Shown here: positions 45,851 to 58,018 of the stretch, one piece after another
How positions within the stretch are numbered: position 1 is the first letter of the stretch
Layout: each line of letters starts with the position of its first letter
Origin: Narthecium ossifragum
Lineage: Eukaryota > Streptophyta > Magnoliopsida > Dioscoreales > Nartheciaceae
Direction: 5' to 3'
Length of the DNA: 64,000 nt
Assembly (NCBI GenBank): GCA_963920575.1
Contig: OY986975.1
Location: 16,461,897-16,525,896, forward strand
Position numbers and translations under genes: made by a program
Notes under the pieces: generated by a model
Told to the model about the DNA's origin: nothing
Databases searched by the model: none
What the model saw: the letters and a program-made list of their open reading frames with translations, nothing else

Positions 45851-46378
45851 CTACCGAAAGCGTCGCTGACACCGCTGGTTCCCTCTGCCGAATCCCCCTC
45901 TGAACTGGGGTCTCTGCGGTGTGCTGGTAGAGAATGCCGGTGGAACTGCCCGGCACATCTCGTCTCGCAACTGCGCCCCTACTGCCAAGGCGCAGTCCAG
46001 AACTGCTGAGTACGCCTGGAAGAGGTAAGAACTGGTCCGTCGCTTGATCTCTGATCGAAGCCTCTGCTCAAACTGACATGCACTGGCCACTGGATCTGCT
46101 GCTACTGCCCCCGCGAAACGGACCAAATGCGTGAACCGGGTGGCATACTGCTGAAACCCCAGCAAGACCACCACAGCGGTCCGCGCGTCGACCGGAGCGA
46201 GAACCCCCTCCTCGGCGAGAAGGGCCTCCTCCCGTGCGACCGAAACCGTCGCTAGTGATGGCTCAGCCCATCTAGCTCTGACCTCCCTGATAGGTGCTAC
46301 CCTGTCTGGTCGGGCAGGTCGACCAAGTCGTGCCCCACCCCGACCATCAACCGAAGGTCGGCCTCGAGCTCCCGACAT
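45851..46378 (-). pseudogene. Element B gag N-terminus, shortened
   Basis: The likely start is the Met at 46378 (MSGARGRPSVDGRGG), about 185 bp downstream of the PBS. It continues with FQQYATRFTHLVRFAGAV, which resembles the end of a gag capsid region (FEQRLRSEIKRRTSS follows). The middle of a normal capsid domain (~150 residues) appears missing. The frame ends RRFR* before the zinc knuckle. Confidence 0.6.
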
Positions 46379-46564
46379 CTGCGCAATCACCAACAACAAA
46401 CGAGCGTTCACTCGTTCGAAACCCAAGACAAAGCAGCACAACATAAAGCGGAAAAGCATAACACATCAAAAGGAGCATGCAAGGATGTTCTAGACATAGA
46501 ACTATCCCATTCCACGCTCAACTCAACCGAATCCTGATCCTAAACCGTGGGATCTACAACCTAT

Positions 46565-46576
46565 GCTCTGATACCA
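46565..46576 (-). promoter_or_regulatory. Element B primer binding site
   Basis: Minus strand TGGTATCAGAGC, complementary to the initiator tRNA-Met 3' end, lies three bases inside the 5' LTR edge at 46580. Confidence 0.9.
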
Positions 46577-46579
46577 AGC

Positions 46580-48890
46580 TGTCGCGCCCCGACCCGCGAA
46601 AGCCCAACCGGGCCGGGGGACGCGAACCGGAACCTACAAAACGCGGAAAACAAAGCTGGCGAGGGTTCCCTCTAACCTATTGGTCTCCTTAGCAAATCAT
46701 CAAAAACCCCCAATTAAAAGACAATATAATAATGAAACCTCGAACCACAGATTAAAACTCAAAAAGGTTTAATATACAAATCCTCGGAGAGGGGTAGATT
46801 CAAAATACAACATTACTCCCGTAGGAGACTAATTAACATAGGATAAAAACTGTAAAGGATCACCACCTCTCAGATTCCACCTGGCGCCACCGCACCGCCA
46901 ACCAACTGCCCGGTAGGGGCCACAGAAGAGGTACTGCCGCCTGCACCTGCAAAACGCAGCCCGGGTAGGAGTGAGCACTAAGCTCAGTAGGGATCTACAC
47001 TACGACACACAGAAGGAAGAGGGAAACGCAACAGTGTCGCCCTCAAGTAGGACCTGGGTGTATACAGGGGTCCCATAACCCCACCGCGTGTCCCTGAGGC
47101 CCAGGGACGGCACTCAGTAACAGGAACAACACTGGCGACACTACAGGTCAGCACAATGGGACACCGGCTACACCTCAGCATCCGACTCAAGGCCGACATG
47201 ACCTCTACAATCATCAAGCCACAAGTGCACCAGTCATCTAAGCCTATCATCGAATCGACTGGGCACTACAATTCAAACCGGGTCCAAACCACCCAACCCC
47301 GGTCCTAGGGCTAAGTCCGAGCTTCCAGCCTCGGGACGGCGACCCAAGGATCACCCACGCCCTAACCAATACAACTAATGCACACAACAACAATGCATGC
47401 TATGACATACACAGATAAGAAGCAGAACATGCAACAGTATGTAAAGCATCAAATAAGTCTACTGGATCGCTGCAGCGGTACCACCAACCGCTGCCAGCCG
47501 ATCCGCAGCGGGTCCTGGCATTACGACGGTACCACGACTGTCAACCGCGAACTCCTGCAACGGGAAGCAACCCCGAAAACCGCTGATGAACAGTAAATAA
47601 TATAATATTATATTCCGAAATATAATATTATATTCAAACACCCAAAACCACTACTTAGGGGCTAATTGATCCCGTCGATCCGACGTCTAAACGACGTCGG
47701 ATACAAGATCCAACTTAGCTACCGGTAGGTGTATATACCAGGATCATCATGTCCACTAATCATAATCATCCAACGGTTGGATCAACGGTAAAATACAAAT
47801 CAAAACCGCTAATCAACTCACTTACCAATTTAATTGCTGCAATGCAGCCCTCCAGAAATCAATTCATAACAAATCGTACATAAATCGGAAAAATACGAAA
47901 TAAGATGGAATGGAAAGCTAACGAGTAGATTTACAACTCCTATGTTTATCAAAACCCAAGAGAATGTACTCGCCGGCCGGAAAACTCGCCGCAAGCCGGC
48001 TGTTTCTCAAGAACAGCAGAAAACCAGAAATCCGAGACTAATCTTGCATAAAACCTACTAAAATCTCAACTGATTAATATGAAACTTAAATCAGTAATTC
48101 TAACAGGTATAAAGAACCCAACAGAGCAAGGATAAATAACATCCAACGGCTAGATCTCAAGAAAACCCGAAATGAACACAGTAGGTATAACCCTACCTAG
48201 CTGCGCTTTCCTCGGCTGATTCCCCGCTATTTGATCACCAACAAGCCTCCAAACCACTTCAGGGATCTTTCTCTCGTTGTCACGAATCCAACGAGCCAAA
48301 GAACACCCAATTTGATGGTTGGAGGAGGGAGAACGGAAGAGGGGAAGGTGGCTGCCGGAAAAAACAGGGGAAGAGCAGAGCTTCGGGGGAGAAGAGAAGA
48401 GAAGAAGAAGAAAGGAGGAGGAAGAGGAGGGGAAGAAAGGAGGGAAAAGGGGGAGGGGAAAGTCGGGAAAGAGGGGGAAAAGTGAGGGGAGGGGAGGGGA
48501 AGTCTCCCCTCTCTGACAGGAGAGAGCGACGGCCAACGGCGGCCGTCCTCGCGAAGCAGAAAACCAACCGACTCATAAATGATCGATCCTTCCTGAAGGA
48601 AGGATCGATCCTTCATGACGTTCTCACAAGGCTTTCTGGCACGAAGAGGATCGATCCCTTAGCCAGAGAGGATCGATCCTTTGTTTGCTGAAAGGTAAAC
48701 TTGGGCAAGAACTCAAGCCCAAGTCCGGATCTTTCGATCCCGGGTCCACCTAGCCATTCTAAACAAACACTAACACATACAAGGCCAGTGTGTGCACATG
48801 CGGGTGTGAAACAAACCAACAAGGCGCAATTTACCAAATTGCCCTTGCGGTCTACAACGAGCCCCAGGGGTAGAGGGACAAGTCCTCACA
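46580..48890 (-). repeat. Element B 5' LTR (2,311 bp)
   Basis: On the minus strand it starts TGTGAGGACTTGTCCC at 48890 and ends GGGGCGCGACA at 46580. It contains GGATCGATCC-type palindromes (about 48583-48680), a purine-rich block (48310-48510) and the conserved 'ccctactgagcttag' block near 46975-46990. Confidence 0.93.
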
Positions 48891-48895
48891 CAAAT

Positions 48896-49723
48896 CCTCC
48901 GAATTAAATCAAATGGCCCGAAAGCCGACGAAACCGATGAAAAACTGAATTTGTTGGATTTGATCTAACAAACAGCGATGGAATCCATTCAAACTTTACA
49001 CGAAGGTCTATTTGATAGTAGGGAATTCATTCATGCAATAAATACCAAACTCAAATCGTAAAATATCAGATCTGAGTCCAACCCCGTCGAAAAACCGACA
49101 AAAATACGGAATTCATCCGAAAGAATACGGAACTGAAACCATAGCTAGCTTCTAAACATGCTAAGGAATGAGAATACCGAAAATCAAAACATTCCAATGC
49201 ATACAATAGCCAGAAAACACAAAAAGGCAATCCTAGGGTTACCAACTCGTAGGAATTGGGTAGAAACACCTACATGTATAGACGTGCAGGCGATCTACAA
49301 GATCCTCAACTCCGATCGCCGCGGATCCGCGCCGAAAAGCCGCAGCCGGATCTCCACTCCGGCAGCCAAATAAGAAGAGAGGAAGAGAGAAAGAGAAGAA
49401 AGAGAAAGAAAGAGAAAAGAGAAGGTTTAAATAGTAAGCTGGAATCGATCACAGCCGTCCGATTCGATCTCTCCCGATTGAGCTCCGATCTTCCGATCGG
49501 AAGCGCCCTTAAGGTTCTAATCAAACACATACATCAATCAAAGGCAGTGTGTGCAACGTGGGTGTGAAACTGACCATCAGGGAGCATATTTATCAAAATA
49601 CCACTGGGGTCAAAAACAGCGATGCGATCAACCGATCGCATCCTAAGACCAACCGAGCCAAATCACAAAGTAAAACCCTCGACTTAACGCGGTCGGATCG
49701 GGTTGGAGGTATGAGTCCTCACA
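48896..49723 (-). repeat. Own-strand 5' part of solo LTR C
   Basis: It matches the A-type LTR in order: tcacacccacgttgcacaca, aggttctaa, cgatcggaag and 'gattccagc', a TATA-like tatttaaa and a C/T-rich tract. It then changes to A-type U3/R sequence up to the CAAAT duplication at the B insertion. Confidence 0.8.
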
Positions 49724-50702
49724 GGGAATGTGCCATGTATGCAAAAGGGTGTAAATCATGCCAAAGGCATGGCCCATTCCAGAGAGCACCAGCAAGTGAG
49801 TTATCGATCATAGTAAATCCTTGGCCATTCAGATGTTGGGCGATTGATATTATAGGGAAAATATATCCTCCATCGTCCATGTTGCACAAATTTGTAATTG
49901 TGGCGATAGACTATTTTACTAAATGGGTAGAGGCTATCCCATTAAAGACAGTGTCTGATGATTAGGTGATAAATTTTATCCGGAGAATATCATATGTAGG
50001 TTTGGCATCCCACAAACAATTGTGTCCGATCAAGAGACAATGTTTGTAAGTTCTAAGGTCAAGAATTTTTTGGCTGAGTATAAAATTAACATAGCCAATT
50101 CTACACTATACTATGCCCAATCTAATGGACAAGCTGAAACGTCCAATAAAACCATCAAGCCAATCATAAGAAAGATGATGAATGATAACCCAAGACAATG
50201 GCATGAAGGGTTACTGAGAGCATTATGGGCACATAGAACTACACCTAAGTGTAGCACTAAGGTCACGCCTTACCAATTAGTATATGATCAAGAGACAGTT
50301 CTACCTGCGGAAATTAATGTTTTATCGCCCAGAGTTTTAGAACAAGATCGCCCAACTAATGAAGAGTATGAAGAGGCATTAATGTACAATCTTTTGGAGC
50401 TCGACGAACAACGAGCTATTGCCTTAGAAAACATTGAGGCACAAAGTTGAAAGTGGCCGATATCTATAATAAAAGAGTAGTATCAAAAGGCTTTCAAGAA
50501 GGAAACTTAGTTTGAAAAACGATCTTACCCATAGATCGAAATGACCCAAAGAATGGAAAATGGTCACCCAATTGGAAAGGACCGTATTTGGTCGATCAAG
50601 TATTGCCAAATGAGTCATATCAACTAAGGACTATTGATGGTGGGTTACATCGATCAATGATAAATGGTCGATACCTTAAAAAATATTATCCATCAATGTA
50701 AA
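49724..50702 (+). pseudogene. Element D pol, part 2: integrase to pol end
   Basis: It resumes the frame lost at 37627: ECAMYAKGCKSCQRHGPFQR completes the zinc site. The core has FRCWAIDIIGKIYPP (first Asp), TIVSDQETMFVSS-type second Asp (VSDQETMF) and SNGQAETSNKTIK (Glu). A stop at 49963 and a frameshift near 50000 break it, and another stop is at about 50512. The C-terminal part (WSPNWKGPYLVDQVL, GRYLKKYYPSM) ends at TAA 50700-50702. The three catalytic acids are still visible. Confidence 0.88.
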
Positions 50703-50802
50703 ATAAAAGTATAGAAGAACGACGTCCTCAAAATGGACGATAACAATTAACAAAATATTTATTCATTACAAAATGATCGACCAACGATTCAACATTTACA
50801 AG

Positions 50803-52463
50803 TTATCTCCTCATGGAGAGATGTTGAGAGATACGAGCGATATTTTCTCTGACTTCTTTACGCCGATACTTGTTCTTGACCAGATCAGCGTTGAGTTTGA
50901 TTATGCGGTCTTTGGAGGAGTCAGCTTCAAGTGCATTGTACTCTTCCATATCTTTACTACTCTCTTGGGCTATTTGCCTACTCTTTTTGACAAGATAATT
51001 CCTTTGAGTTTTGAGCTGAAGGATTTGAGCTTCTAACTCTTTGATTTGAGCATCAACTTTGGAAATATCTGATTTTCTCTCGCCGATGGCATCCAAGTTC
51101 GTCGACAGCTTATTCATATTATTGTGGATCCTATTCTTTAGGAGTGTTCGCCGCTCTCGGCGTTCTCCAACAAGGACGATCTCGTTGGTTAAATTTTTCC
51201 TTTCCGCATCCAAACTTTCAATCATCAACTTTAAGCTTTGGATAGCGTCAACCTCCTGGGCCGAGAGACCTAACACTTCAGAGTCATTCTTCAAAAATAC
51301 GGCTGTCGATCTCTCAAGAGTATCATAGTCTGATGTTGAAAAGTCTTCCTCTGGCGGTTTGTCCAAAATTATCATGCAGTCGGCCAGAGCCCGTCTGATG
51401 TCATGATATTGACCCTTTTGGATAGACGCAGGATCAGGAGCTGTTTGCTTTCCAGAAAGTTGAGCTCGTCATGATTCATTAAGTGAATGGATGAAGTTGA
51501 CCAAGTCAGCTATATCGTCCTAAATTTATAAATGATTAGAAGTCATGATCGATAGCAATCATAAGTACAAATTTGACTAGTGAAAAATTAATTCATACCT
51601 CATCTGAAGTCAAGGTGGATGGACCGACTTGGGGGGTGTTGACCAATGTCAGCGTAACTGTAGTAGGCAAAACTACTAAAGCGCTCTCGCCCATTATCGT
51701 TAGCGATGTAATGGGGATTGGAGCAGGTGTGTCGACGGGAATGTTAATTGGTGAAGTACTGGGGGGCACATCAACGCTGGGTTCAACACCACTGGCCGAT
51801 GGCTCTAGAATAGGTGATGTCTCGACCATGAGTTGTAAGGTCGATACACCAGGAAGAGCTATTTCAGATGATAGTTGAATATCCCCAAGGTCCCTCAAAA
51901 GACTATAAGGACCATAAACAAGCATCTGGCCAGTAGATGACAAACCTGGTCTAGCTGGAGTAAAGTTGAGAATGTCGAAAAGATCTTCGACGTTAACATC
52001 GTCTCGTCTTTCTTCTTCGGACGATGAAATGATGATTTTCTCTTTACTAGAGATCTGCAAATACAAAATGAGAAAAGATCGATAAAAAAATCATAGAGAA
52101 AGAGAACGAACAAATATGAAAACAAATCTTGTTTCAAGAATTGAAACATACCTGTTCCATCAAGGGTTCAGCCTGACTGGGAACAGCGATAGGATCCTTC
52201 TCAACTTCCCGAGGGGCAGCTGTCTCGCCCAAGTTGGAAGGGGAACCCGAAAGAGATAAAAGATGTGAAGGAGTAGAGGAGTCTGATCTTTCTCTGTAAA
52301 ACAAAGAAAAGTGAGTTTAAAATATGAAGATGGAAAAACACAAGAGAATGAATAAGAATACTCACTTGGAAGCAGAAGCAGACTGGTCACTTTGCCTGCT
52401 ATTTGGCGATTCTACATCCTCTCCCACTATCGAGGATGAGCGAGCTTGTTTCTCAGGTTCCTC
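50803..52463 (-). CDS. Element D antisense gene, 3' exons (coiled-coil end)
   Basis: Exons are read on the minus strand with canonical splice sites: 52463-52368 (EEPEKQARSSSIVGEDVE ... SASASK|gtgagtatt), about 52299-52152 (ends AEPLMEQ|gtatg), about 52055-51597 (starts ISSKEKIIISSSEEERRD, ends TSDE|gtatg), and 51520-50803 (starts DDIADLVNFIHSL). The last exon has one TGA after HSLNES and then a long Glu/Lys-rich coiled coil (LESLDAERKNLTNEIV nearby, ending ISQHLSMRR). Function is unknown. Antisense genes between pol and the 3' LTR are reported for Tat-lineage elements. The first exon continues directly across the G insertion from 61045. Confidence 0.65.
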
Positions 52464-53775
52464 TGTAAGGGCCTAAGAGTAAAATTTTTGGGCTTTTATG
52501 TAAATTGGAGGACATTTCGTGTAATTTCAGGTTTTGCGGGGGGTTTTATGCAAAAACCACCCCCTTCTAGAGAAATCTAGTCTTCTCCTTCTCTTCTTTT
52601 TGGCTACAAACCCAAACCCAGGAGAGTGAGTTCGAGAGAGATCGGGAGAGATCGAGAGAGAGAGATTGGAAGAGAGATCGAGAGAGAGATCTGGAGGACG
52701 AAGAAGGATCGCCGGTGCCGGAGAAGGAAGGAGGGAGGAAAGGGAGAAGAAAACCGGGAGAAGGAGAGGAGGAGATCGCCGGAAATCGGGTAGATCCGGT
52801 GGGGTTCCTGCCGGATTTCGTCTTCTTCTTGGCTTAGGTGAGCTTCTAGCTTCTCTCCCCTTCGTGTTCCCTTGTTTCCCGTCGTTTTTCCGTTGGGTTT
52901 TGGGGAGCTTCGCGGTTACCGGCGATGGGTCGCCGGAGAAGATGCCATGGACGACGTCGGGGACTTCCCTCGGCGACTGCAACGCCAGAGAAGGACCCCC
53001 GTGGTCCGGGGCATCTCTCTCCAAGCCTTGTCCGGGCGTTTCCCATGGTGGGAGGATCCTTGATCCTCCTCCCTGCCATGGTTTCCGGCGAGGTTCCGGC
53101 CGGCCTTTCTCTGGCCACGGCCGTCGACCCCCCCTGGACTTCGTGCTAGGGACAGCTAGGAGCTTTCCTCCTCTGGTGGTTATCTTCTCGGTGCTTGAGC
53201 ACCTTGTTTGGAGATCCGACGGAGCTCCGGCATGAGCTCCGGTGATCTTCTTGGGGAGGAAGGCGACGCTGTGCGTGCGGCACACGTTGGGGTGCACTGG
53301 TCAGTGCCTTGTGAATGTGGTGTAGGTTAGCTGTTTGCTAACGTGCACCAGAGCTTTCCGACGACTGATTTCGTCGTTTTCCATGCCGTTTCGATCGGCT
53401 TTTCGAGATCGGTCTAATTCTAGTAGATTTAATGGCGTTTGGAGCTCTACTTGATCGTAATCTTGATTCTTGTAGGCGATCGATTGAGCGGCCGTCAAGT
53501 GTCTGAGCGTGACGTGGGTTCCCGAGCTTAGAGTTTACGCTTGGATTGCTTCCTTGAGGTAGGAGTTACCTACTATTAGGATTTGTATGATTATTGCTAT
53601 GTTATGCTAATGATGTGTTGTTGTGCATGTTTTTCCCTTGTGATGGTTGTGTGATATGCTAGGAATGTCATACATGCTAGGAATGTCAGGTCTGTCTTAG
53701 GACATGGATTATGGTTGGGTCTAGTCAGGTCCTGTAGCTAGACTAGTCAGAGTCTAGGGACTATGTTGATGACTT

Positions 53776-53877
53776 GACTTGAGAATTTGATCTGATTGAG
53801 GATCTGACTTGAGGATTTGATCTGATTGAGGATATGACTTGAGGATTTGATCTGATTGAGGATCTGTCTTGAGGATG
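53776..53877. repeat. 30-bp tandem repeat in LTR G
   Basis: Units gacttgaggatttgatctga plus ttgaggatat start at 53776, 53806 and 53836, followed by a partial fourth. Confidence 0.9.
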
Positions 53878-53882
53878 TGTTG

Positions 53883-54151
53883 CCTATACTAGTATACTGA
53901 GGCCTGTATATAGTCTATAGGGGTCTGGTCAAGCGTTGACGGCCGGACGGGCGACTGTGCGTGTAAGACTTACCCAGACTAGTCAGACCATACTAGGATC
54001 AGTAAACTAGTATAGGATGTTGTACCTATACTAGTATACTGGGGCTGGGTATAGAGTCTATAGGGGTATGGGCGAGCATTGACGGTCGGACGCGGCGACT
54101 GTGCGTGTAAGACTTACCCATACTAGCCAGACCATACTTGGGCAGTATACT
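53883..54151. repeat. 142-bp tandem repeat in LTR G, second unit cut by F
   Basis: Copies start cctatactagtatact at 53883 and 54025. Each has 'gtctataggggt', a gttgacggccggac-type phrase and 'gtgcgtgtaagacttaccca'. The second copy is interrupted at its ATACT by element F and resumes at 60577. Confidence 0.85.
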
Positions 54152-54430
54152 TGTGAGGACCCGTTCCTCTATTCCGGTGGCGCGTCGTTGACCACAAGGG
54201 CAATTTGGTAAATTACGCCTTGTTGGTTGGTTTCACACCCGCTTGTGCACACACAGGCCTTGTTTTGGTGTTTGTGTTTGAGTAGAATGACTAGGTGGAC
54301 CCGGGATCGAAAGATCCGGGCTTGGGTTTAAGTTTTAACCCAAGCCTAGCTTCCTGCGGAAGAGGGATATCGTTCAACGCTAGGAAGTTGGATCGATCGC
54401 ACCCCTTGGGCGGATCGATCTGGCCTTTCT

Positions 54431-57400
54431 TAAATTACAAAGAGGTTTAGAGATTTTAAAAAAATCTTTAATGAACCGCCGGTAAAATCCTGCATGACCA
54501 AGTAAGCTTCTAACACCCTTCACGTTGATAGGTGGTGGCAGTTTTTCAATAACCTCTATTTTTGCTCGGTCCATCTCAATACCTCTACTTGAAATTTTGT
54601 GGCCCAGCACAATACCTTCCTGCACCATAAAGTGACATTTCTCCCAATTCAAAACCAAATTTGTTTCCTCACAACGCAGCAAAATCTGAGACAAATTGTC
54701 CAAGCAGCTATCATAAGAAGATCCAAAAACCGAAAAATCATCCATGAAAACCTCCATTATTCTTTCAACAAAGTCAGAAAAAATAGCCATTATGCATCTT
54801 TGGAATGTAGCAGGTGCATTACACAATCCGAAAGGCATTCTACGAAATGCGAATGTATCATAAGGACAAGTAAAGGTTGTCTTTTCTTGGTCTTCAGGGG
54901 ATATAGGGATTTGATTGTACCCTGAGTAACCATCTAGAAAACAATAATAGTTATACCCAGCAAGTCTCTCCAGCACCTGATCTAGAAAAGGTAAAGGAAA
55001 ATGATCCTTACGGGTAACACTATTAAGTTTCCTATAATCTATACATACTCGCCACCCAGTTACTGTCCTAGTGGGAATTATTTCATTATTTTCATTATGC
55101 ACTACAGTCATCCCACCCTTCTTAGGTACCACCTGTACTGGACTAATCCATGAACTATCAGATATAGGATAGATAATTCCGGCATCTAACCATTTAAGAA
55201 CTTCACCCCTCACCACTTCTTTCATGTTAGGATTTAACCTTCTTTGATTTTCAACAATAGGTTTATGGTCATCCTCCATGAGAATTCTATGCATACACAG
55301 TGAAGGGCTAATTCCTCTAAGATCTGATATAGTCCATCCTATGGCTTTTCTTCTCAATCTCAAACCATGCATCAACTTGTCAATTTCAACATCAGACAAA
55401 GAAGAGCTCACAATCACAGGTAAAGTATTATTCTCACTTGAAAATGCATTCCTGAGATGTGACGGTAATGGTTTCAACTCCAAAATTGGTGCTTGCACAT
55501 TAGAAGGAAGAGGGAGTGGCTTACCCTTACCAAGATCCTCAAAATGATTACCTCTTTGCTTCAATTTTGGACCTGTAGCATCCAATGCACACGCCACTTC
55601 TGCAACCTCCATGTTATCATCATTAGTTGTCCCGGCATTCACTAAACAAGTCTCAAGAGGTTCCTTTGTTATTCCATATATAAGAACCTCCTTGGTTGCC
55701 TCATCTATTACATCAACTCGACAAATATGGTCAGTAAAAGAAGGATATTTAGTAGCTTGAAACAAATTGAACTCTACCTCTTCTTCACCAACCTTCAAAG
55801 TCAACCAACCATTCTTAACATCTATGACAGCTCCAGCCGTGGCTAGAAAAGGTCGGCCTAAAATTATAGGGATCTCGGTGTCTTCTTCCATTTCTAACAC
55901 AATAAAGTCACCCGGTATGATGAACTTTTTTACCTTGATCAGAACATTCTCAAGAATACCAACTGGGTACTTCACTGATCGGTCAGCTAGCTGTAATGAA
56001 ATGGTAGTAGGTTGCAACTCCTTTAATCCAAGCCTCCTAGCAACAGATAAACGCATTAGCGAGACACTAGCACCTAAATCACACAAAGCTTTAGAAAAAT
56101 TAACATCACCGATAGTACATGGAATAGAAAAACTCCCTGGATCTCTCAGCTTTGGTGGAAGCTTATTTTGGATGATCGCACTGCATTCCTCTGTCAAGGC
56201 AATGGTCCCGAAGTCCTCCAATTTTCTCTTTTTTGACATGATCTCCTTTAGAAACTTTGTATAAGCAGGAATCTGTGCTAAGGCATCTGCAAAAGGAATA
56301 TTAATGTGAAGTTGCCTAAGCACTTTTAAAAATTTCTCAAACTGTTGATCCATTTTATTCTGCTTAAGTCTTTGAGGAAAAGGAATGGGAGGGATATATG
56401 GTTCAACCGGTGGTAATGTAGCTGGTGCATTTACTAAGTCATCGACTTCTTCTCTGACATTCTTGCTCACTTCATACTGATCTTCTTCATCACCATGTAT
56501 AGGCTCACCACTTACCTGACCAAGCTGCTTACCACTTCTCAAGATAACTGCCTTGCAATGCTCCTTTGGGTTAACCTCTGTTTTACTAGGCAAATTACCT
56601 TGTCCACGAGAATTGATGGAATTGGCCAATTGCCCCAATTGTAACTCTACATTTCTGTTGGAACTCGCCAATTGCTCAACTTTTGCTTCCATCCTCTCAA
56701 ACCTCTCTGAACTAGCATTGGCTAACTTCTCAATAGCTATCTCCCATGGTTGCTTACCCTCTTGTTGAGGAGGTCTTGGCTGGAAACCAGGAGGAATGAA
56801 AGGTCTCGGATTACTGCTCCCTGTATTATCTTGATCTTTCCATGAAAAGTTCGGATGATTCCTCCAACCTTGGTTGTATGTACTGGAATAAGGATTATTT
56901 TGGTATTGTTGCCTGCTGAAATTAGACACAAACTGAGCCTGCTCTACCTGCATACAATCGGAACTTATATGAGCTCCTCCACAAAATTCACAAGTCATTA
57001 CAGGGCTAGAAACAGCATTCATATTACCTAACTCACCACAGATTTTTACCAAAGAATCAACCTTGGCATTCAACATGTTTATGCCATCTAAATCATACAT
57101 ACCTGGAGCTTTCTTAGACATAGCTCTTTCATTAGACCACTGATAATCATTAGAAGCCATTTCATCCAACAAGTCACATGCGTCATCAAACGACTTACCC
57201 ATTAAGGCACCTCCTGCAGCTGCATCTAAGGTAATCCTAAGTGAAGGTGTTAGTCCGTTATAAAAAGTTTGTATAATCAGCCATTCAGGAATACTATGAT
57301 GTGGACACTTCCTCTGCAACTCCTTAAACCTTTCCCAAGCTTCATATAAAGACTCACTCTCAAACTGAGCAAAACTAGTAATATCAGTTCTAAGTTTAGT

Positions 57401-57892
57401 AGTTTTACCTGGGGGAAAATACTTGGTTAGAAAACCTTGAGACAAAGTATTCCAAGTGGTGAAAAAGCTAGGTGCCTTGGAATTTAACCAGGCCTTGGCC
57501 TTATCTTTTAGAGAGAATGGAAAAAGTCTAAGCCGAATAGCATCATCACTTACCCCATTCATCTTAATTGTGTCACATATTTCCAAGAAATGAGCAATGT
57601 GTGCATGTGGGTCTTCAACAGCTCCTCCACCAAATTGGTCTTGCTGCACCATCTGGATTAAACCAGGCTTAATCTCAAAGTTATTCGCATTTACAGCAGG
57701 TCTCTCAATGCTAGATTGAGCACCATTGATATTTGGCATAGCATAGTCACGCAACACCCTTTGATTCTCTTCCTCTGCCATATATTCCACTGATTCTTGC
57801 TCCAACTCCAACCTTCGTTTTCTCCTTAACGCACGTAAGGTTCTCTCGATTTCTGGATCAAAAGGTTGAATTAGTCGACCAGTGCGTTGCAT
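54431..57892 (-). CDS. Element E gag-protease-RT polyprotein, truncated
   Basis: The likely start is the Met at 57892 (MQRTGRLIQPFDPEIERTLR). An open frame upstream to 57940 is leader. There are no stops over ~1,150 codons. In order: gag capsid (EDPHAHIAHFLEICDTIKMN, KAKAWLNSKAPSFFTTW, WERFKELQRKCPHHSIPEWL); a CCHC-type knuckle (CEFCGGAHISSDC); aspartic protease with DLGASVSLMRLSVARRLGL and IPIILGRPFLATAGAVIDV; and RT with WRVCIDYRKLNSVTRKDHFP, RRMPFGLCNAPATFQRC and active site FMDDFSVFGSSYDSC. The open state over so long a span points to a recent insertion. RNase H and integrase are absent, so it could move only with help. The translation past 54431 belongs to LTR F. Confidence 0.92.
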
Positions 57893-57994
57893 ACAATCAA
57901 TAAAGAGAAATATATATAAAAATAAATTAAACCAAAACACAAAAATAGCCTAGATTAATACAAGAACAACTTGCATCAATATTGAAAACAATCC

Positions 57995-58012
57995 TCCCCG
58001 GCAACGGCGCCA
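57995..58012 (-). promoter_or_regulatory. Element E primer binding site (tRNA-Asp type)
   Basis: Minus strand TGGCGCCGTTGCCGGGGA, six bases from the LTR edge at 58019. This is the standard tRNA-Asp PBS of Athila/Tat-type plant elements. Confidence 0.93.
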
Positions 58013-58018
58013 AAAACT

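Larger units (their letters stand above)
39602..48890 (-). mobile_element. Element B: Tekay/Del-like chromovirus, structurally complete
   Basis: The 9.29-kb element has LTRs at 46580-48890 (its 5') and 39602-41827 (its 3'), and an exact 5-bp target duplication CAAAT (39597-39601, 48891-48895). The PBS is next to the 5' LTR. The internal order is gag, protease, RT, RNase H, integrase and chromodomain-like tail, all on the minus strand. It lies in the solo LTR C. The LTRs are very similar apart from indels, so this is one of the younger insertions. Several frameshifts and a missing protease active site make it non-autonomous. Confidence 0.93.
37628..49723 (-). mobile_element. Element C: solo LTR of the A-related family, split by B
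   Basis: On the minus strand it begins TGTGAGGACTCATACCTCC at 49723 and ends GGTGTGACA at 37628. Without element B the two parts (48896-49723 and 37628-39601) add up to about 2.8 kb, one LTR length, and follow the A-type LTR in order. No PBS or internal sequence is attached, so it is a solo LTR. Flanks read AGGAA (37623-37627) and GGGAA (49724-49728), a target duplication with one mismatch. It sits inside the integrase zinc-finger region of D. Confidence 0.82.

Noticed and set aside
49256..49567. 103-codon frame with Arg/Lys-rich middle
   Set aside because: It spans the leader of solo LTR C (purine tract plus LTR start) and has no motif.
52527..53297. Long open frames (about 189-256 codons) on both strands in the leader of LTR G
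   Set aside because: They overlap each other on opposite strands in GC/GA-rich LTR sequence, have Arg/Pro/Gly-rich composition without family motifs, and lie wholly within a solo LTR.
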